Part shown: piece after piece, positions 27,020 to 37,153 of the stretch
How positions within the stretch are numbered: position 1 is the first letter of the stretch
How the letters are laid out: every line of letters starts with the position of its first letter
NCBI GenBank assembly: GCA_026986375.1
Contig: JALSOQ010000030.1
Span: 1 to 64,000, forward strand
Origin: Archaeoglobaceae archaeon
Lineage (GTDB): Archaea; Halobacteriota; Archaeoglobi; Archaeoglobales; Archaeoglobaceae
Length of the DNA stretch: 64,000 bases
Reading direction: 5' to 3'
Notes under the pieces: generated by a model
Seen by the model: only the letters and a program-made list of their open reading frames with translations
Databases searched by the model: none
What the model was told of the DNA's origin: nothing
Program-made: the position numbers and the translations under genes

Positions 27020-28150
27020 ATGGATCTCCTCATGATTCCTGGGCCGGTCCAGTTGCACGAGCGAATTATTAGGGCGATGGCGAGGCAGATGATCGGGCAC
27101 AGAACCAAGGACTTCTCCGAAATACTTGAATACTGCACAGAAATGCTGAAGAAATGCTTCGGAACAAAGCACGACGTCTTCATAATTTCGGGATCCGGAA
27201 CTGCTGGGATGGAAGCGGCCGTAGCTTCTTTCTCGAAAGTTAGGCGGATTACGTGCATAGACAACGGGAAGTTCGGAGATAGATTTGTCAGAATTGCTCA
27301 GCGTTATACCGAAGTGGACGCTCTCAGATTCGAATGGGGGACGTCCATAGACCTCGATGCAGTCGAGATGTCTCTTGCTGAAGGATCAGAAGCCGTAGCG
27401 TTCGTCCACAACGAAACTTCCACTGGCATTCTGAATCCGGCAAAGGAGATAGCCAAGATAGCTAAGAAATACGACGCACTCGTTATAATGGACGGAATTA
27501 CGAGCGTCGGCGGAGATGAAGTGAAGATGGACGAGTGGGGGATCGATGTTGCGATCGTAGGCTCTCAGAAGTGTCTCGGCGCTCCTCCGGGACTTTGTGC
27601 GGTTGCCGTAAACGAGAGGGCTTGGGAGTTTTACAACGAGAGGTGTCCGTTCTATTTAGACCTGATGGCATACAGGAAGAAGGCGAAGGATCTTCAGACA
27701 CCATACACTCCAGCAATTCCCCTGTTCTTCGCACTGCATGAAGCTCTTAAAATAATAGAGGAGGAAGGGCTTGAGAACAGGATAAGGAGGCACAGAACTA
27801 TGGCGAAAGCCGTGAGGGAGTGGGCGAAGGCGTTGGGATTGGAGCTCTTCCCAAAGCTTAACGAATACAGCGCTTATTCTAATACCGTCACCGCTATAAA
27901 GATGCCCAACGGGATTACGGACAGGGAACTGAGAGGAGGGCTCAGGGAGGAATACGGAATACTCGTGTCCGGAGGGCAGGAGCATTTGAAAGGGAAGATA
28001 TTCAGAATAGGGACGATGGGCAACGTCGGGAGGAGGGAGGTGATTGCTACTCTCGCCGGGTTGGAGGACGTTATGAGGAGGAAGGATGTCATAGAAGGCT
28101 CCGCTTTAGACGTTGCGATGGAAGTTCTGGCGAGCAAAACGCAGAAATAA
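27020..28150 (+). CDS. Class V aminotransferase (alanine-glyoxylate/serine-pyruvate type)
   Basis: The 376-residue PLP enzyme begins MIPGPVQLHERI and carries GSGTAGMEAA, the aspartate motif VIMDGITSVGG, and the PLP lysine in GSQKCLGAPPG (Lys184). This pattern fits the alanine:glyoxylate or serine:pyruvate aminotransferases of archaea; the exact substrate pair cannot be read. The riboflavin synthase gene follows after 21 bases and may be co-transcribed. Confidence 0.9.
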   Translation: MDLLMIPGPVQLHERIIRAMARQMIGHRTKDFSEILEYCTEMLKKCFGTKHDVFIISGSGTAGMEAAVASFSKVRRITCIDNGKFGDRFVRIAQRYTEVDALRFEWGTSIDLDAVEMSLAEGSEAVAFVHNETSTGILNPAKEIAKIAKKYDALVIMDGITSVGGDEVKMDEWGIDVAIVGSQKCLGAPPGLCAVAVNERAWEFYNERCPFYLDLMAYRKKAKDLQTPYTPAIPLFFALHEALKIIEEEGLENRIRRHRTMAKAVREWAKALGLELFPKLNEYSAYSNTVTAIKMPNGITDRELRGGLREEYGILVSGGQEHLKGKIFRIGTMGNVGRREVIATLAGLEDVMRRKDVIEGSALDVAMEVLASKTQK

Positions 28151-28162
28151 GGTCGGGACTAA

Positions 28163-29098
<936 letters not shown>

Positions 29099-29155
29099 TG
29101 GATTGAGGTTCGTTGCAACATTTTTAAATTTTGCCATCGAATTTTAAAGATTCGC

Positions 29156-29920
29156 TCAACCATTTTCGTTCGAACGTAAAGGATCGACATCCAATCTGAT
29201 CGCTGTTCTCTTTTTCCCCGACTTAACCTCCAAGAAGGTCGAATTGCCAGCATAGGTCAAATCGGATAGGACGTATGGAGGGCCGTTCAATCGGAACGTT
29301 TTTACTATTCCCTTACCCACAACATCCCCGAAAACGACCACTCCCCTCTCAACGGCTGAAGGTCTCCACGTGAATTCGTGATGACCTCCATCGGTTTCGA
29401 GCAGAGTTTCGGGCACCTTCAGGCGTAAACCGTCGTTGACCCTCAGAATTCTGACTTTGGTCTTACCTTCGCATAAGATCTCACCGGACAGAACGTCCCC
29501 GCCTTCAAGAGTCAGTTTAATCCAATCCTCCTCTATACAACTCGTTTGAGGCGTAACTTTCAACCTGAGATCGCATATCGGTGCCAAGTGTATCTGTCTC
29601 GGAAAAATTATTCCACCCTTTCCCAACCTGACGCATCTGACGTAACAAACGCCCTCGTAGTTTTTGTCCAAGAATCCGCCGTAAAAGGGCTCGATTTCGA
29701 CGTTCAAAACTCCGTCTATTTCAAAACTTTCCTCCCTCTCGAAGTGGTATATGCTACCGTTGATTGCCGGAGTCGGGCCGATCATAGTTTTGTCCAGATA
29801 GTAGTTCCTCAACCTTCTGCCGAAGTAGAGGATCCCAACTTCTCCCCTCTTCTCTTTCGTGAAGGCTTTGAGCTCGTTGGAATAGTAGCTGACGTTCCAA
29901 ACTTCGGGCTTTTTAAACAT
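29156..29920 (-). CDS. Hypothetical protein of unknown function
   Basis: I do not recognise this 254-residue protein. It has no signal peptide or membrane segment and appears rich in beta strands, with alternating hydrophobic stretches (WIKLTLEGGDVLSGEIL, GVVVFGDVVGKGIVKTFRL). Six cysteines lie mainly in the middle third, with no clear metal motif. Its start faces the GPN GTPase stop about 35 bases away on the same strand, so it is likely the third gene of the serA-GPN operon. Confidence 0.75.
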   Translation of the reverse strand: MFKKPEVWNVSYYSNELKAFTKEKRGEVGILYFGRRLRNYYLDKTMIGPTPAINGSIYHFEREESFEIDGVLNVEIEPFYGGFLDKNYEGVCYVRCVRLGKGGIIFPRQIHLAPICDLRLKVTPQTSCIEEDWIKLTLEGGDVLSGEILCEGKTKVRILRVNDGLRLKVPETLLETDGGHHEFTWRPSAVERGVVVFGDVVGKGIVKTFRLNGPPYVLSDLTYAGNSTFLEVKSGKKRTAIRLDVDPLRSNENG

Positions 29921-29954
29921 GCCAATTGGGTTCTCTCCCGGAGAAATATAAAGG

Positions 29955-30656
29955 TTAGCTCAAATCTCCGCACGAACAGAAAACCTCGTTTATTATCGAA
30001 AGAACGTCATCGAATCCCTCCCCCTTCAAAGCGGAGATCTTTATCGTTCTGTATCTTACCGTAGTTTCTTCGACGAAGTCGACGAGCTTTTCCATCAACT
30101 CCGCCAAGACTCCCCCTTCTCTGAGCTTTGCCCTCACCTCCGAAAGCGTTAGGTTGAAGTCAACGACGTCGCACTTGTTGAAGACCGTAACGGTCGGAAT
30201 TCCCGTTCTCAGAGCTATCACTGCGTTCTGGGCTAAGATGGAAACGTAATTTTCGGGGCTCATCGCTATCTCCGAATCTACCACGAACAGAGCTACGGTT
30301 GTGTCGTGTTCGGCAATCCTCCTTGCAACTTCCATTCCGGCTTTGAGGTAGAGGAAGAGCTCCATCTGGCCGGGTGTGTCGTATAGAACGTAATCTCCTT
30401 TCAACAGCAGATCTTCTACGTGCTCCAAAGCGAGCTCCATCGACTTTATAAGAGCTCCGTTTATTCCCAGACCGTATTCTTTCATCACCTCCTCAGTCTT
30501 AACAAAGTTTCTGACGTCCGCTTGGGCCTCGTATATGGGATCCGAAGCCGGATCCAAATTCACCGCTTTGGCGTCGTAGTCGCTGAGGTAGTCCAAAAAC
30601 GATTTTACGAAAGTGCTCTTCCCGCTTCCGGCCGGACCTATCACGAGGACGTTCAT
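29955..30656 (-). CDS. GPN-loop GTPase
   Basis: The 233-residue GTPase has a P-loop GPAGSGKST (7-15), LDPASDP after the second strand, DTPGQMELF, and the NKCD base-specificity motif. The family-defining Gly-Pro-Asn insertion loop here reads Gly64-Ile65-Asn66, so the proline is replaced. GPN GTPases work as dimers; the eukaryotic relatives help RNA polymerase II assembly. Its ATG overlaps the serA stop, giving co-transcription with serA. Confidence 0.92.
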   Translation of the reverse strand: MNVLVIGPAGSGKSTFVKSFLDYLSDYDAKAVNLDPASDPIYEAQADVRNFVKTEEVMKEYGLGINGALIKSMELALEHVEDLLLKGDYVLYDTPGQMELFLYLKAGMEVARRIAEHDTTVALFVVDSEIAMSPENYVSILAQNAVIALRTGIPTVTVFNKCDVVDFNLTLSEVRAKLREGGVLAELMEKLVDFVEETTVRYRTIKISALKGEGFDDVLSIINEVFCSCGDLS

Positions 30657-32230
30657 AGGTAAACGTAAGTCGCGTCGAGTATTCCGTCCAACTCCACCAT
30701 CTTCCTCAAAACTTCATCGCTCGGAGGATCGTCCACGAGGAGGAGCATCAGCTGAATTCCTCCCCTCCCTCCGTATCTTCCCACTATCATTCCAGCGATG
30801 TTTATGTTGTGCTTGCCGAAGAGCGTTCCCACCCTTCCTATTACTCCGGGCTTGTCCTCGTGCAGGGATATTATGTAATGCCCCCTCGGAACGAAATCCA
30901 CCTTATACTTGTCTATCATAAGAACTCGGGGCTCGTCGCCGAAGCACGTTCCGGCCAGATATATCCCCTTGCCGTCTTCCACGCTGACCTCTATCAGGCT
31001 TTCGTAGTGCTCCACATCTTCCGTCTTAGCCTCCTCCACGACTATACCTCTATCCCTCGCTATGGGCAAGGCTGAAACCAAGTTGACGCTCTCTCCGAGT
31101 ATGTAACTCAATATGCCCTTGAGCAAAGCCCTCGTAACGAATTCTGTATTCTTTTCTGCAATCTTACCCCTGTATGTCACCTTAACCTGCCTGAACTGCC
31201 CCTTTAGCCTCGCGACCGCCATCTTACCCATCTTTTCGGCGAGTTCCATGAAGGGGAGTAGGTATTGGTAGTCCTCCGGCCCCACCTTGGGCAAGTTGAC
31301 GGCATTCTTCACCGGCAAACCCTTCGCGAAGTTTATGAACTCCTCCGCTATTATCATTCCGACGCTGAGCTGAGCTTCCTTGGTCGAAGCTCCTATGTGC
31401 GGTGTAGTGACGACGTTGTCCAACTTGAGCAGGGGATTGTCCGGATCCGGAGGTTCCTTCTCGTAAACGTCCAACCCAGCTCCGGCCACCTTCCCCTTAA
31501 CTATCGCATCATACAAAGCCTTCTCGTTTACTATTCCTCCCCTTGCGGCGTTTATTATTATGACTCCTTTCTTCATCATCTCGAATTCCTCGTAGGAGAT
31601 CAGGTTTTCGGTCTCTTTCGTTTTCGGAACGTGGATCGTTATTATGTCCGAATTTTTAAGAAGTTCCTCGAAGCTGACGAGCTTAGCTCCGACGTCCTTG
31701 GCTCTCTCCTCGCTGACGTATGGATCGTATGCGAGTATGTTGACGTCGAAAGCCCTCAGCCTTTTTGCAACTTCGTAACCTATCCTTCCGAGCCCTATTA
31801 TTCCTACGGTCTTTCCTCTAAGCTCGGTTCCTATGAACTTCTTCCTCTCCCATCTTCCCTCCTTTACGCTCCTATCCGCCTGAGGGATCTTCCTCGCCAC
31901 AGCCAAAATCAGACCTATCGTCAGTTCGGCTGCGGAAATAGTGTTCCCACCGGGAGCGTTCACGACTATTATCCCTTTCTCTGTTGCGGTCTTAAGATCT
32001 ATGTTGTCAACTCCAACTCCAGCCCTTCCTATGATTTTGAGCCTCCTTCCCGCCTCTATCACCTCTTTGGTAACTTTGGTCCTGCTCCTGACGATCAAAC
32101 CGTCGTATTCGGGAATGATCTTGATAAGCTCCTCATGGCTTATATCCGGCTTTACGTCAACTTCCAAGCCTTCCTTTCTCATAAGAGCTATGGCGTCCTC
32201 CGAAATCGGATCCGCTACGAGCACTCTCAT
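30653..32230 (-). CDS. serA: D-3-phosphoglycerate dehydrogenase
   Basis: SerA oxidises 3-phosphoglycerate as the first step of serine synthesis. The 525-residue long form has the substrate/NAD domains with IVRSRTKVTKEVI, the Rossmann motif GLGRIG, AARGGIVNE, the catalytic EKEPPDPDNPL and TPHIGAST, a middle ASB domain, and a C-terminal ACT domain (HEDKPGVIGRVGTLFGKH) that usually binds serine. It heads an operon with the GPN GTPase and the unknown protein. Confidence 0.96.
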   Translation of the reverse strand: MRVLVADPISEDAIALMRKEGLEVDVKPDISHEELIKIIPEYDGLIVRSRTKVTKEVIEAGRRLKIIGRAGVGVDNIDLKTATEKGIIVVNAPGGNTISAAELTIGLILAVARKIPQADRSVKEGRWERKKFIGTELRGKTVGIIGLGRIGYEVAKRLRAFDVNILAYDPYVSEERAKDVGAKLVSFEELLKNSDIITIHVPKTKETENLISYEEFEMMKKGVIIINAARGGIVNEKALYDAIVKGKVAGAGLDVYEKEPPDPDNPLLKLDNVVTTPHIGASTKEAQLSVGMIIAEEFINFAKGLPVKNAVNLPKVGPEDYQYLLPFMELAEKMGKMAVARLKGQFRQVKVTYRGKIAEKNTEFVTRALLKGILSYILGESVNLVSALPIARDRGIVVEEAKTEDVEHYESLIEVSVEDGKGIYLAGTCFGDEPRVLMIDKYKVDFVPRGHYIISLHEDKPGVIGRVGTLFGKHNINIAGMIVGRYGGRGGIQLMLLLVDDPPSDEVLRKMVELDGILDATYVYL

Positions 32231-32254
32231 TTGAAAAGGGCTAAGAATGTCTGA

Positions 32255-32941
32255 TTATAAATGTTTGGATTCGGAAACCAGTATGCCGACTATTTCGTAT
32301 ATCCTCCTCTTCGGAACCCTATCCTTTGCCTTCTCTATGAAATCCTTCAGCCTACCAATTTCTATAACGGGAACGCTCGGATTTATCAGATCCACCCTGC
32401 AGTTTTCGTTCGTAAGAACTACGACGCCGTGAACGAACTGGTCGCATCCGTGCCTTCTAAGGAAGTCCCTCAGAGCCAAAGCGTTCCTCTTCGCCTGCCT
32501 GCTGAAGCTTCTCACCCTCCTTATCCTCCCGTTCTTGACCTTAAACCACTCCTCTCCCTCGCAGACGAAATGACCTCTTATGTTCTTCGTCTCTATCGCG
32601 AAAACTCCCGTAGGCCCTATAACGACGTGATCTATGTTCCCCGCTCCTTTAGGCAACCTGACGTTGTTTATCACGACGTATGAATCGCTGAGAGTCTTCA
32701 GAACTCTTTCCACCTCCATTTCCCCCTCCACACCCTTCCTGTATTTGACGAACTTTCCATACGTCTTGTAAAGCCTGTGACTCGTTAAAGCCAGCGCTCC
32801 GGCAACTATAGGTACGGACTGGGGAAATAGCAACGCTACAGCGATTCCGATCGGATATAGCAGAGATAGAGCGAGCAACTTGCTCCTGTGCATCCTTGCA
32901 AGCTTGGACAGGTGGTCGTTCTGTCCTATGATCTTCGCCAT
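32255..32941 (-). CDS. NERD-domain protein with N-terminal membrane segment
   Basis: The 228-residue protein has a hydrophobic N-terminal region (about 20-55, probably one or two membrane helices) and then a NERD domain: GVEGEMEVERVL, GNIDHVVIGPTGVFAIETKN and VHGVVVLTN. NERD is a nuclease-related PD-(D/E)XK-like fold; Asp in NIDHVV and the Glu-x-Lys of IETKN are visible. A GTG at 32965 is too close to the TATA box (TATAAATA near 32973), so the ATG at 32941 is chosen. Confidence 0.85.
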   Translation of the reverse strand: MAKIIGQNDHLSKLARMHRSKLLALSLLYPIGIAVALLFPQSVPIVAGALALTSHRLYKTYGKFVKYRKGVEGEMEVERVLKTLSDSYVVINNVRLPKGAGNIDHVVIGPTGVFAIETKNIRGHFVCEGEEWFKVKNGRIRRVRSFSRQAKRNALALRDFLRRHGCDQFVHGVVVLTNENCRVDLINPSVPVIEIGRLKDFIEKAKDRVPKRRIYEIVGILVSESKHL

Positions 32942-32971
32942 GCCAATTTCAATGGTAACCTTCACGGATAT

Positions 32972-34024
32972 TTATACCTTCCATCCCCTAACGGAAATCC
33001 TTCTCCCCATTGCCCTGTTTATCACAACTCTGAAGAAGGCGGTTATGCATATCATCGTCCAGAGCGGAGAATAGAGGAAGTAGTAAATCGGTAGTAGTTT
33101 AAAGTCTATTTCGTAGTCGAAAACCTTCGATAGCGTCGAAATCGTTATGAACCATATCAGGAAGGATGCAAGCGCTGATAGTAGGTTTTTTATCGTATGA
33201 ACTTCGAAGACCGTGAGCATCGCGATGGAAAGGAGTTTGGGGGAGATGAAAACCATTAACGGGATTAATAGATAGAGTAATTTTATTATCAAATCGTCCG
33301 GGAGTATGAACTCGAAGAACATGCCTACGAGGGCTGGATAGAAAAGGAAGAGATATGGTATCCAGAGCCTCGGCCTCCTTACGATCTTAAAAAAGTTTTC
33401 TATTAAAACATCCGCTCCACCCAAGCTCCACCTCTCCCTCTGAGCGAACCACTCCTTCAAGCTCGAAGGCGCCTTCGTTACAGCCTTACCACCCACACCC
33501 ACCTTAAAACCTCTCAATCCCAATCTCACTCCTAAGTCGGTGTCCTCATTAATCTTTCCCCTGAAACCCCCTATTTCCTCTAAGACTTTCTTCTTTACCA
33601 TTAAAGCCGCTCCGTTCAGGCTGAGGCAGGAGTTGAACTTCTCCGCTATTTTTGACGTGAGAAACATTACAAAGTAGTCTATTCCGACGAGCCTTTCCAG
33701 AATGGAGCTTCCCAACACCTCCTTTCTAATTTCTATGGCATCTTTTCCGTTCGTTTCTGCAAGTTCGACTATTTTAGTATCCGAATCTAAAAATAGGACG
33801 GTTTCACCGCTTACGAGTTTTAACGCGTCGTTGAGAGCCTTCCACTTTCCCCTCCTAACATCGCTGACGCTCGCCTTTACGCAGTATCTATCGATCGACC
33901 TTCTTAGGTTCTCATCCGGTTCATCTACGGCTAAAACTACCTCGTATCCGTTTTTGAGTAGAAATTTTATGTTATCTTCAACGAATTCCCCGTTTCTGTA
34001 TGCTACTATTACGGCGGATTTCAT
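32972..34024 (-). CDS. Family 2 membrane glycosyltransferase
   Basis: The 350-residue protein (from ATG 34024) has a GT-A fold with the metal motif FLDSDT, the catalytic EDTD (in NEDTDLG) and the QRERWSLGG motif of processive GT2 enzymes, followed by about four membrane helices (about 220-340). It likely transfers sugar onto a lipid or polymer at the membrane. The start was moved from 34105 because residues before MKSAVIVAYR lie within the upstream lipoprotein gene and have no GT-like sequence. ATGA overlap couples it to that gene. Confidence 0.87.
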   Translation of the reverse strand: MKSAVIVAYRNGEFVEDNIKFLLKNGYEVVLAVDEPDENLRRSIDRYCVKASVSDVRRGKWKALNDALKLVSGETVLFLDSDTKIVELAETNGKDAIEIRKEVLGSSILERLVGIDYFVMFLTSKIAEKFNSCLSLNGAALMVKKKVLEEIGGFRGKINEDTDLGVRLGLRGFKVGVGGKAVTKAPSSLKEWFAQRERWSLGGADVLIENFFKIVRRPRLWIPYLFLFYPALVGMFFEFILPDDLIIKLLYLLIPLMVFISPKLLSIAMLTVFEVHTIKNLLSALASFLIWFITISTLSKVFDYEIDFKLLPIYYFLYSPLWTMICITAFFRVVINRAMGRRISVRGWKV

Positions 34025-34515
34025 GACACCTTCAATATGAATTCCCTTATCTCCTTCGAACTCATGTTGTGCGGGATTATGTATATCATGTAGTTGTCCT
34101 TGCACCAGAAGTAGTGGGTTTCGTTCCTTCCCGGAGGTCTTACGTAGTATACATTCATATCGTCAACCTTCATAGTCTTTACGTCCTTCCACCCGTATTC
34201 GATCATGGATTTTGCCATCCTATCCGTCTCCTCCTTCGCCACGCTCGAGTTGGGATACACCGTTACCCATACCGTAACGAACTTCGAAGAGTTGGGACTG
34301 ATATAGTGCATCATGGCTATGTCCTTGACGAACCTGATCTTTCCAATGTGCATCATTTGAACGAACTTCAGAGCGGGCTCACCTTTAAGGCAGACTATCT
34401 TCACCATTCCCATTACCTCGTTCGGTGTAACGTTCGTAGCGTTCAGAATTGAGTGGTGTTGCTGTGCGCATCCCAGCAGAACTACTGCTATAAGAACTAC
34501 CGCAAATCTCTTCAT
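34021..34515 (-). CDS. Predicted lipoprotein of unknown function
   Basis: The 164-residue protein has a signal peptide with a lipobox LLGC (Cys16), followed by a polar domain. I see no known family. Pairs of Met (VQMMHI, AMMHYI) and a few His are noticeable. Its stop overlaps the glycosyltransferase start, suggesting a shared surface role. A TATA-like ATTTTATTTC lies just upstream at about 34525-34535. Confidence 0.72.
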   Translation of the reverse strand: MKRFAVVLIAVVLLGCAQQHHSILNATNVTPNEVMGMVKIVCLKGEPALKFVQMMHIGKIRFVKDIAMMHYISPNSSKFVTVWVTVYPNSSVAKEETDRMAKSMIEYGWKDVKTMKVDDMNVYYVRPPGRNETHYFWCKDNYMIYIIPHNMSSKEIREFILKVS

Positions 34516-34547
34516 CGCTTTAACTGAAATAAAATAGTTAATAATCG

Positions 34548-34937
34548 TTATGAATCAGGAACGAATTTAGTTCCGTAGTATATTATTCCACTTTCTCCCT
34601 CCTCCCCGTATTTCCTGAACACAGCCCTCACCCTCATTCCCACTCTAACCTCTTCCGGCTTGCAGACGAGTTGCGAAGTGATGATCGGCCCCTCGTCGAG
34701 CTGAATCAATGCGACGACGTAAGGTTTCATCATCTTGAAGTTCTCCGGAGCGTCGTGGACTATAGAATAGCTGATAACCTTCCCCTTTCCGCTCAGCTGA
34801 ACCTCCTTAATCTTGCTCTTCCTCCTGCACTTCGGACAGAGGTTGCGGGGCGGGTAGTAGTATGTCCTGCAGTTCTCGCAGTAGGTTCCGACGAGGTTGT
34901 ATCTATACCTTATCTTCCTCCAAAACCTCGGAAGCAT
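34548..34937 (-). CDS. DUF35 zinc-ribbon/OB-fold protein of the thiolase-HMGCS complex
   Basis: The 129-residue protein has an N-terminal rubredoxin-like zinc ribbon (Cys20-x2-Cys23, Cys34-x2-Cys37) and a C-terminal OB fold (SGKGKVISYSIVHDAPENF ... VVALIQLDEGPIITSQLV). In archaea, DUF35 proteins bridge acetoacetyl-CoA thiolase and HMG-CoA synthase and help pass the intermediate between them. Gene order HTH-HMGCS-thiolase-DUF35 supports this role directly. It is the last gene of the operon. Confidence 0.93.
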   Translation of the reverse strand: MLPRFWRKIRYRYNLVGTYCENCRTYYYPPRNLCPKCRRKSKIKEVQLSGKGKVISYSIVHDAPENFKMMKPYVVALIQLDEGPIITSQLVCKPEEVRVGMRVRAVFRKYGEEGESGIIYYGTKFVPDS

Positions 34938-34941
34938 GCCA

Positions 34942-36102
34942 TCACCTCTCGAAGATCGTAACGACGGCAGTCGCTCCAGTCCCTCCTATGTTTAGAGCTA
35001 AACCCTTCTCAGCATCAACCTGCCTCTTCCCCGCATCTCCCCTAAGCTGTAGAACTATCTCCACCGCCTGCCTTATTCCCGTGGCGCCTATCGCATGTCC
35101 GCAAGCCTTGAGACCTCCGGAAGGATTTACGGGAATTTCTCCGTTGAGCTCCGTAACACCTTCCCTGATAAGCTCGGCACCCTTCCCCTTCTCCGTAAAA
35201 CCGAGATCCTCGTAAGCGATTATTTCCGCTATGGTGAATGAGTCGTGGACTTCCGCAACATCCACGTCCTTCGGCTCTATTCCGGCGTGCTTGTAAGCTT
35301 GCCTCGAAGCATGAACTACGGCATCCATCGTCGTTACGTCCCTCCTGCTGTGCAGTGCAAGGTAATCGCTCGCCTGACAGCATGCGGATATATAGACGGG
35401 CGTATCCGTGTATTCCCTCGCAACCTCCTCGCTCGCGAGTATAACCACCGCGGCTCCATCCGAAATAGGAGCGCAGTCGAAGAGTCTGAGAGGTTCTGCG
35501 ACGTAAGGAGAATTCAAAGCGACTTCGAGCGAAATCTCCCTTCTGAATTGAGCTTTCGGATTGTTGACGGCATTTCTATGGTTTTTAACGCTAACCCTCG
35601 CAAGATCCTCCTCCGTTGTTCCGAACCTATCCATGTGCATCCTCGCCATCATAGCGAACAAGGCCGGCAGATTCGCCCCACAGAATACCTCCCACTCCCT
35701 GTCGGCTGCAGAAGAGAGGATGTCCATCGCGGTCTCCGCTCCGACGTCCGTAACCTTCTCCGCCCCGGCCGCTATAACGACATCGTGAACCCCGGACGCG
35801 ACTGCCATGTAGGCCATTCTCAATGCCAGTCCTCCGCTCGCGTCTCCAGCTTCCACCCTCGTTGCGGGGATGTGTAGCTCAGCCAACCCGGCGTAATCCG
35901 CTATCAACGCCGCTACATGTTCCTGTGCCAGATATCTCCCACCGCTCATGTTTCCGATATACATAGCCTCTATCTCCTTTCCCTCCAGTCCCGCATCTTC
36001 CAAAGCTTCGATTCCTGCGGATATGACTATGTCCCTGAAGTTCATGTCCCAGAGCTCCCCGAACTTCGAGCATCCGACTCCTATAACCGCAACCCTTCTC
36101 AT
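34942..36102 (-). CDS. Thiolase-family acetoacetyl-CoA thiolase-like protein
   Basis: This 386-residue SCP2-type thiolase-fold protein is expected to condense two acetyl-CoA for mevalonate synthesis. The His and Cys motifs are present ([18 protein letters not shown]). At the usual nucleophile site, where thiolases read VEAACASGG, this protein reads VEAGDASGG: the Cys position is Asp. The DNA reads GAC unambiguously. It lies between HMG-CoA synthase and DUF35. Whether it condenses acetyl-CoA or mainly serves as a channel subunit cannot be told from sequence. Confidence 0.88.
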   Translation of the reverse strand: MRRVAVIGVGCSKFGELWDMNFRDIVISAGIEALEDAGLEGKEIEAMYIGNMSGGRYLAQEHVAALIADYAGLAELHIPATRVEAGDASGGLALRMAYMAVASGVHDVVIAAGAEKVTDVGAETAMDILSSAADREWEVFCGANLPALFAMMARMHMDRFGTTEEDLARVSVKNHRNAVNNPKAQFRREISLEVALNSPYVAEPLRLFDCAPISDGAAVVILASEEVAREYTDTPVYISACCQASDYLALHSRRDVTTMDAVVHASRQAYKHAGIEPKDVDVAEVHDSFTIAEIIAYEDLGFTEKGKGAELIREGVTELNGEIPVNPSGGLKACGHAIGATGIRQAVEIVLQLRGDAGKRQVDAEKGLALNIGGTGATAVVTIFER

Positions 36103-36106
36103 GATA

Positions 36107-37144
36107 TCACCCGAACCTTATCTTCCTCCTAAGCTTGACGTAAAGCCCGTAATCGATGTGTTCTCCTTCCATAACCTTATCCCAAACCCTCGGCGTTCTA
36201 TCGAAGTTCTCTATCTCGTCCGTAACGATCAGAGAAAAAGCGTCGCTCCCCGCTCCCGAACCGAAGGAAACCAGGAGAATCCTATCACCCGGCTTGGCTT
36301 CATCCAAAACGGCACAAAGCCCTATCAGAGATGATCCGGAGTAAGTGTTCCCTATGTGCGAAACGACCAAACCGGGTTTTATCTGCTCCATGCCGAATCC
36401 GAGCATCTTCGCAACTCTAACCGGAAACTTTCCGTTTGGCTGATGAAAAACGGCGTAACTGAAATCGGAAGGCTTAAGACCGAGTTTCTCCATCAAACCG
36501 TTAGCTGCGGACGTTATATGTCTGAAGTAGGCGGGAACTCCGGTGAATCTTCCGCCGTGGCTCGGATAAGGTTGCCCCTCCCTCCTCCAGAAGTCCGGAG
36601 TATCGGAGGTGAAAGAGTAAGTTCCCTCCACTTCCGCTATAACACCATCCCTTCCTATTAATAACGCCGCTCCTCCTGCTCCGGCAGAATACTCCAAAGC
36701 GTCTCCCGGTCTGCTCTGGCTCGTGTCAGCTCCTATGGCGAGTCCGTATTCTATCATTCCCGCCTTCACCAACCCCATGCACATCTGCATTCCGGCCGTT
36801 CCCGCCTTGCACGCGAACTCTAAGTCGGCTGCGAAGTATTCGTTTCCTATCCCCAGAGCTTCACCAACTATCGTTGCGGTCGGTTTTACCGCGTAGGGAT
36901 GAGATTCGCTTCCAACGTAAACCGCCCCTATCCTCTTAGGATCTATCTTTGCCCTCCTCACAGCCTCCCTCGCAGCCTCGACGGCTATGGTTGCGGTATC
37001 TTCGTCCAAATCCGGAACGGACTTCTGCAATATTCCCAAACCGTTTTTTATCGTCTCAGCGTTGTCTCCCCATATTCTCGCGATCTCCTCAACCCTTATC
37101 CTGTATTTAGGGACATACGTTCCGTATGAAACTATACCCACCAT
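36107..37144 (-). CDS. hmgs: Hydroxymethylglutaryl-CoA synthase
   Basis: The 345-residue enzyme makes HMG-CoA for isoprenoid (archaeal lipid) synthesis. Catalytic residues are visible: Glu80 in [11 protein letters not shown], the nucleophile Cys112 in [10 protein letters not shown], and the His of FHQPNGKFP. Start and length agree with archaeal HMGCS. It is preceded, nine bases away, by an HTH regulator on the same strand and followed by thiolase and DUF35. Confidence 0.96.
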   Translation of the reverse strand: MVGIVSYGTYVPKYRIRVEEIARIWGDNAETIKNGLGILQKSVPDLDEDTATIAVEAAREAVRRAKIDPKRIGAVYVGSESHPYAVKPTATIVGEALGIGNEYFAADLEFACKAGTAGMQMCMGLVKAGMIEYGLAIGADTSQSRPGDALEYSAGAGGAALLIGRDGVIAEVEGTYSFTSDTPDFWRREGQPYPSHGGRFTGVPAYFRHITSAANGLMEKLGLKPSDFSYAVFHQPNGKFPVRVAKMLGFGMEQIKPGLVVSHIGNTYSGSSLIGLCAVLDEAKPGDRILLVSFGSGAGSDAFSLIVTDEIENFDRTPRVWDKVMEGEHIDYGLYVKLRRKIRFG

Positions 37145-37153
37145 GCGACCACC

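Noticed and set aside
31265-32254. Long plus-strand reading frame across serA
   Set aside because: Runs antisense to a fully recognisable serA and shows no motif.
32965-32965. GTG start for the NERD gene
   Set aside because: Only about 8 bases from its TATA box, so the inner ATG at 32941 is preferred.
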